NCBI RefSeq assembly: GCF_001027285.1
Contig: NZ_CP011509.1
Span: 11,866,501 to 11,930,500 of the forward strand
DNA: 64,000 nt
DNA from: Archangium gephyra
GTDB taxonomy: Bacteria; Myxococcota; Myxococcia; Myxococcales; Myxococcaceae
Direction: 5' to 3'
Part shown: positions 60,779-64,000 of the stretch, piece after piece
Layout: each line of letters starts with the position of its first letter
Position numbering within the stretch: the stretch's first letter is position 1
Position numbers and translations under genes: made by a program
Notes under the pieces: model-generated
Databases searched by the model: none
Told to the model about the DNA's origin: nothing
What the model saw: only the letters and a program-made list of their open reading frames with translations

Positions 60779-62809
60779 GTGTACGCGCATCCCTCCCGAA
60801 GAATGGCCGCCCTGGCGGCGGCGCTGCTGGTGACGCTGGCCGGAACGGCCCATGCCGAGCTCCTTTCCGCGGTGGTCGTCACCGGGGACCCGGTGGCGCC
60901 CTCCCCCACACAGCCAGGCACCGGGTTGTGCGTCGCATCCAGAGTCTCGACGGATCCGGGAAACGATTTCGAACAGAGCCTCTCGGGCTTCAACGGAAGG
61001 CTCAACTCCTTCCTGGAAGCGCCGCCCGACTCCGCCAATCCCAACTCCCGCGTCACGTCGGTGCTCCGGACGCTGTTCGATCTCTCGAACAACAACACCT
61101 CCGGGCTGAAGCTGAGCTACGGCGACTACGAGAACGTGGTGACGGAGTGCCCGAGCGGCGGCTGCGACTTCGCCGGCGTAAGCCCTTCCGCTTCCTTCGG
61201 TACCCGGCTGCGCGGCTACTTGAACATCACTGCGGACATGGTGGGCCAACCCATCCACTTCGGTTTCTACGCCGACGATGCGGTGTCGTTCTCCATCTAC
61301 GACAAGAGCTACCGCAGCTACCCGGTCATGAACCGGCCGCCGCGAATCGGGTACCCGACCTATCGTACGACCAATAGCGTCACCTTCACGAAGTCGGGCC
61401 TCTACCCCGTCGAGGTGCTCTACGCCGAGTTCGGTGAACACGCCGCGCTGGAGATGGCGATCCTGGTCGGGCCCTTCAGCGACTTCGAAAGGCCCGCGAA
61501 CGAGGCACCTGTCGTCAAGCTGCAAGCAGCGGGCTTCGCCCTGGCCAGGCCCAGCGCCTTCTACCAGACGGAGAGCGGGCGCCAGTCGTACCCGGATCCA
61601 GCGCAATGCTCGCAGTGCAATCGCCAGTACGCGAACACCGCGGGCAACAACGGGTGCGACCCGGGCTACTACTGCAACGGAGCGGCGCTGTGCGCGCCCT
61701 GTGACTCCTCCGTCTTCTGCGGCCCCAGCTGCTCTCCGTGCGGCGCCTCCACCCCCCTGTGCCTCAACCGCAACGGCGCGTTCACCTGCGTCCAGTGCTC
61801 GGATGACTCGCAGTGCCCCAATGGCCGCTGCGACCTGACGACCAACCAGTGCCGTGGCTGCAAGACCGACGCGCACTGCCCCAAGGGCGAGTTCTGCGGC
61901 GCCGACAACGAGTGCCACGAGTGCGTCACCGACGACCACTGCCCTCGCGGACAGACCTGCGCCGACAACACCTGCCAGCCCTGCTCCACCAACGACAGCT
62001 GCGCGGGCACCTCGTGCAACTGCTGCCCCGGCGGCCTCAAGTGCGCCGCCTCTTCCCCCGGCGCCTCGCCCAGCTGCGTGGAGTGCAGCGGCGACTCGGA
62101 CTGCGCCGACGGCAAGAAGTGCGACCTCGCCAACGGCCGCTGCGTGGAAACCATCCCCGAGTGCAACACCTCGGAGCGCTGCGGCTCCCAGTGCACCCGG
62201 TGCCCCTCGGACCGGCCCTACTGCATGGACGGCCAGGTGTGCGTCGAGTGCCGCTCGGACCTCGAGTGCGGTGACGGTAGATTCTGCGTCAGTGGCGAGT
62301 GCGCCTCGTGCACCACGGACAAGCGCTGCGGTGAGCGCTGCGAGTCCTGTCCCGGCGAGCAGCCCTTCTGCATCACGGATGGAACCAGCCGCGGAAGCTC
62401 CTGCGTGGGCTGCCGCAACAACGACGACTGTGGCCCGGGCGGCACGTGCGACTCCTCCACGCATACCTGCTCCGCCTCCACCTGCGCGGTGAGCTGCACC
62501 GAGGGCACCATGTGCTACGGCAACGCCTGCGTCCAGTGCTTCGCCGACGCCCACTGCCCCTGCGGCGGTACCTGCGACACCGCCCTCAACACCTGCACCA
62601 CCTCCTGCGTCGACAGCAACGACTGCCTCGGCGTCCAGCACTGCTCGGCCAACACCCAGCAGTGTGAGCGCGGCCGGCGCATGCCCGGCACCGAGCCCCA
62701 GGGAGGCGGCTTCTGCTGCGGCACCACCGCGGACAGCACTCCTGGCGGCCTCGGCCTGCTGCTCCTCCTGGCCGCCTTCCTCGCCCTCCGCTCGCGAGGC
62801 TCTGTTTGA
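60779..62809 (+). CDS. traA: TraA-like outer-membrane-exchange receptor with MYXO-CTERM tail
   Basis: 676 residues from a GTG at 60779, giving a signal peptide with an RR n-region (MYAHPSRRMAALAAALLVTLAGTAHA); an ATG at 60803 would remove that n-region. A PA14/lectin-like distal domain follows (about 30-260: FEQSLSGFNGRLNSFL, IHFGFYADDAVSFSIYDKSY, LYPVEVLYAEFGEHAALEMAI), then about nine Cys-rich repeats (CxxDxxCxxGxxC type, about 270-620). A MYXO-CTERM sorting tail ends the protein (GGGFCCGTT, hydrophobic helix GLGLLLLLAAFLAL, basic end RSRG). In M. xanthus TraA is the polymorphic receptor by which siblings recognise each other and exchange outer-membrane material. The traB gene overlaps its stop. 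Confidence 0.88.
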   Translation: MYAHPSRRMAALAAALLVTLAGTAHAELLSAVVVTGDPVAPSPTQPGTGLCVASRVSTDPGNDFEQSLSGFNGRLNSFLEAPPDSANPNSRVTSVLRTLFDLSNNNTSGLKLSYGDYENVVTECPSGGCDFAGVSPSASFGTRLRGYLNITADMVGQPIHFGFYADDAVSFSIYDKSYRSYPVMNRPPRIGYPTYRTTNSVTFTKSGLYPVEVLYAEFGEHAALEMAILVGPFSDFERPANEAPVVKLQAAGFALARPSAFYQTESGRQSYPDPAQCSQCNRQYANTAGNNGCDPGYYCNGAALCAPCDSSVFCGPSCSPCGASTPLCLNRNGAFTCVQCSDDSQCPNGRCDLTTNQCRGCKTDAHCPKGEFCGADNECHECVTDDHCPRGQTCADNTCQPCSTNDSCAGTSCNCCPGGLKCAASSPGASPSCVECSGDSDCADGKKCDLANGRCVETIPECNTSERCGSQCTRCPSDRPYCMDGQVCVECRSDLECGDGRFCVSGECASCTTDKRCGERCESCPGEQPFCITDGTSRGSSCVGCRNNDDCGPGGTCDSSTHTCSASTCAVSCTEGTMCYGNACVQCFADAHCPCGGTCDTALNTCTTSCVDSNDCLGVQHCSANTQQCERGRRMPGTEPQGGGFCCGTTADSTPGGLGLLLLLAAFLALRSRGSV

Positions 62810-64000
62810 AGCGCTCCGCCCGCCTCACCCTCGGACTCGCCCTGGGGCTCGCCGCCTCCGGGCCCGCCTCCGCCCAGGATGCCCGCTTCGACGTACAGGC
62901 CTTCCGCCCCGTGGGCGCTCCCCGGGACTTGGTCATCGTCGGCCAGTCGCGCCCCATGGGGGATTACGACCCGTCCCGCCCCCTGGAGCTCGACAAGAGC
63001 ATCGCCGTCTCCGGCGGCGCCTTCTTCAACCTCGCGTTGGATCCGCTGACGCTCGTCGCCGCGGGCACCCACTCCAAGGCCGTGAGCGTGGTGGGCAACC
63101 GCCTCCAGCTCGATGTCATGGCCTCCGTGGGACTCTTCGGCTGGGCCGAGCTCGGCGTGGACATGCCCCTGGTGCTCGCCCAGGCCGGAGACAACCTGGA
63201 GGCCATCGGCACCGAGGGCTTCATCAAGTCCTTCACGCCCGGAGACCTGCGCCTCAACGGCAAGGTGGCCGTCCCCTATCTGCGCCGCAGCAAGCCCGAG
63301 GACGCGGGGTTTGGTTCCGCGCTCACCTTCGGCATGGGCCTGCCCACCGGTCTCCAGGAGGCCTTCGCCGGTGACGGTGCGGTCACCGGCAACCTCGGCC
63401 TCATCCTGGACTACCGCTTCGAATCGGGCGCCCTGCTGGCCCTCAACTCCGGCTTGTGGTTGCGCCCGGACTACGAGTTCGCCGGCGTGCAGTGGGGCAG
63501 CTCCGCCACCTTCGGGCTCGGCGCCGAGCTGCCCCTCATTCGCGGCTGGGGCATCAACGCCGTGGGCATGCTCTCCGGCAGCACGCCCCTGAAGAAGCTC
63601 CCGGAGGACCCTCGGCAGATTCCCGCCGAGCTGCTCGTCGGCTTGCGCTGGTACAACACCGCGCTCGGCCTCCACGTCACCGTGGGCGGTGGCGGCGGTT
63701 GCGGCTGCTCGCTGACGGCGCCCACCATGCGCCTCTTCACCTCCATCCTCTGGGCCCCCGGTCCCGAGACCGCGGCGATCAAGCGCTACATCGATCCTCC
63801 CGAGCCGCCGCCTCCGCCTCCTCCGCCCGTGGACCCCGATGGCGACTCCGTCATTGGCGAGGGCGACCGCTGCCCGGGCTCCGCTGGACCCGTGGAGAAC
63901 GGTGGCTGCCCCGACACGGACCAGGACAGCGATGGCGTGGTGGACCGGCTCGACCGCTGCGTCGCCCACCCGGCCGGCCCGCGGGGCCGCGAGGGCTGCC
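62806..64000 (+). CDS. traB: TraB-like outer-membrane protein (partial, runs off right edge)
   Basis: 398 codons are visible. A TTG start at 62806 overlaps the traA stop by 4 bases (TTGA) and gives a clean signal peptide, MKRSARLTLGLALGLAASGPASA. The next ~310 residues are a beta-barrel-like domain (alternating strands, VGGGGGCGCSLTAPTMRLFTSILW near the end). A Pro-rich hinge (PPEPPPPPPPPVDP) follows, then thrombospondin type 3-like Asp-rich repeats (DPDGDSVIGEGDRCPG, DTDQDSDGVVDRLDRC). An OmpA peptidoglycan-binding domain is expected beyond the window. TraB is the essential partner of TraA in outer-membrane exchange; translational coupling fits a two-protein complex. Confidence 0.87.
   Translation, partial: MKRSARLTLGLALGLAASGPASAQDARFDVQAFRPVGAPRDLVIVGQSRPMGDYDPSRPLELDKSIAVSGGAFFNLALDPLTLVAAGTHSKAVSVVGNRLQLDVMASVGLFGWAELGVDMPLVLAQAGDNLEAIGTEGFIKSFTPGDLRLNGKVAVPYLRRSKPEDAGFGSALTFGMGLPTGLQEAFAGDGAVTGNLGLILDYRFESGALLALNSGLWLRPDYEFAGVQWGSSATFGLGAELPLIRGWGINAVGMLSGSTPLKKLPEDPRQIPAELLVGLRWYNTALGLHVTVGGGGGCGCSLTAPTMRLFTSILWAPGPETAAIKRYIDPPEPPPPPPPPVDPDGDSVIGEGDRCPGSAGPVENGGCPDTDQDSDGVVDRLDRCVAHPAGPRGREGC

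Overview
The window looks like a chromosomal segment of a fruiting, gliding myxobacterium, most likely Cystobacterineae (Archangium/Cystobacter/Myxococcus-like). The evidence is very high GC with GC-rich third codon positions, many lipoproteins, several sigma-54 enhancer-binding proteins with FHA sensors, a Ser/Thr kinase next to a response regulator, a one-TolQ/two-TolR gliding-motor operon (aglRQS-like) and, at the right edge, a traA-traB outer-membrane-exchange operon. From memory, M. xanthus carries aglRQS (MXAN_6862-6860) and traA/traB (MXAN_6895/6898) close together, so the pairing here supports both names. I see no rRNA, tRNA, insertion sequence, prophage or CRISPR array.

Layout. 1-5.3 kb: a peptide-export locus with a C39-peptidase ABC exporter (cut by the left edge) and an HlyD adaptor, divergent from an unrecognised 610-residue protein and a 44-residue Gly-rich peptide gene. 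5.3-11.9 kb: an ABC-2 (NatAB-type) transporter with an alpha/beta hydrolase, an LEA/WHy lipoprotein, panD and small genes. 11.9-17.5 kb: two paralogous modules, each a FHA-AAA+ enhancer-binding protein divergent from a FHA gene preceded by a -24/-12 element. 17.5-30.4 kb: membrane patatin, Uma2 protein, two polytopic membrane proteins, a PQQ-type dehydrogenase/cytochrome c pair, an FKBP-thioredoxin-HAD operon, an outer-membrane barrel protein and a lipoprotein gene pair. 30.4-44.4 kb: nadE, a Lon-N protein, a VTT protein, three histidine kinases, a phosphoglycolate-phosphatase-like gene, aglRQS and a GspE-N protein. 44.5-55.2 kb: secreted proteins and lipoproteins, metallo-beta-lactamase and metallophosphoesterase enzymes, a LuxR regulator, and a thioredoxin-like lipoprotein with an in-frame TGA exactly at its redox cysteine. 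55.2-64 kb: an NtrC-type regulator with a Ser/Thr kinase, a P-loop GTPase, an XRE regulator and traAB.

The strongest leads are three. First, the candidate selenocysteine (W-TGA-H-T-C) thioredoxin-like lipoprotein at 53825-55174. Second, the peptide/maturation/export locus at 1-5213. Third, the duplicated FHA/enhancer-binding-protein modules, which share an upstream element and have sigma-54 promoters. Two genes appear frameshifted (a GAF/PAS kinase at 43620-43626 and a small lipoprotein at 29450-29453); sequencing error cannot be excluded for either.
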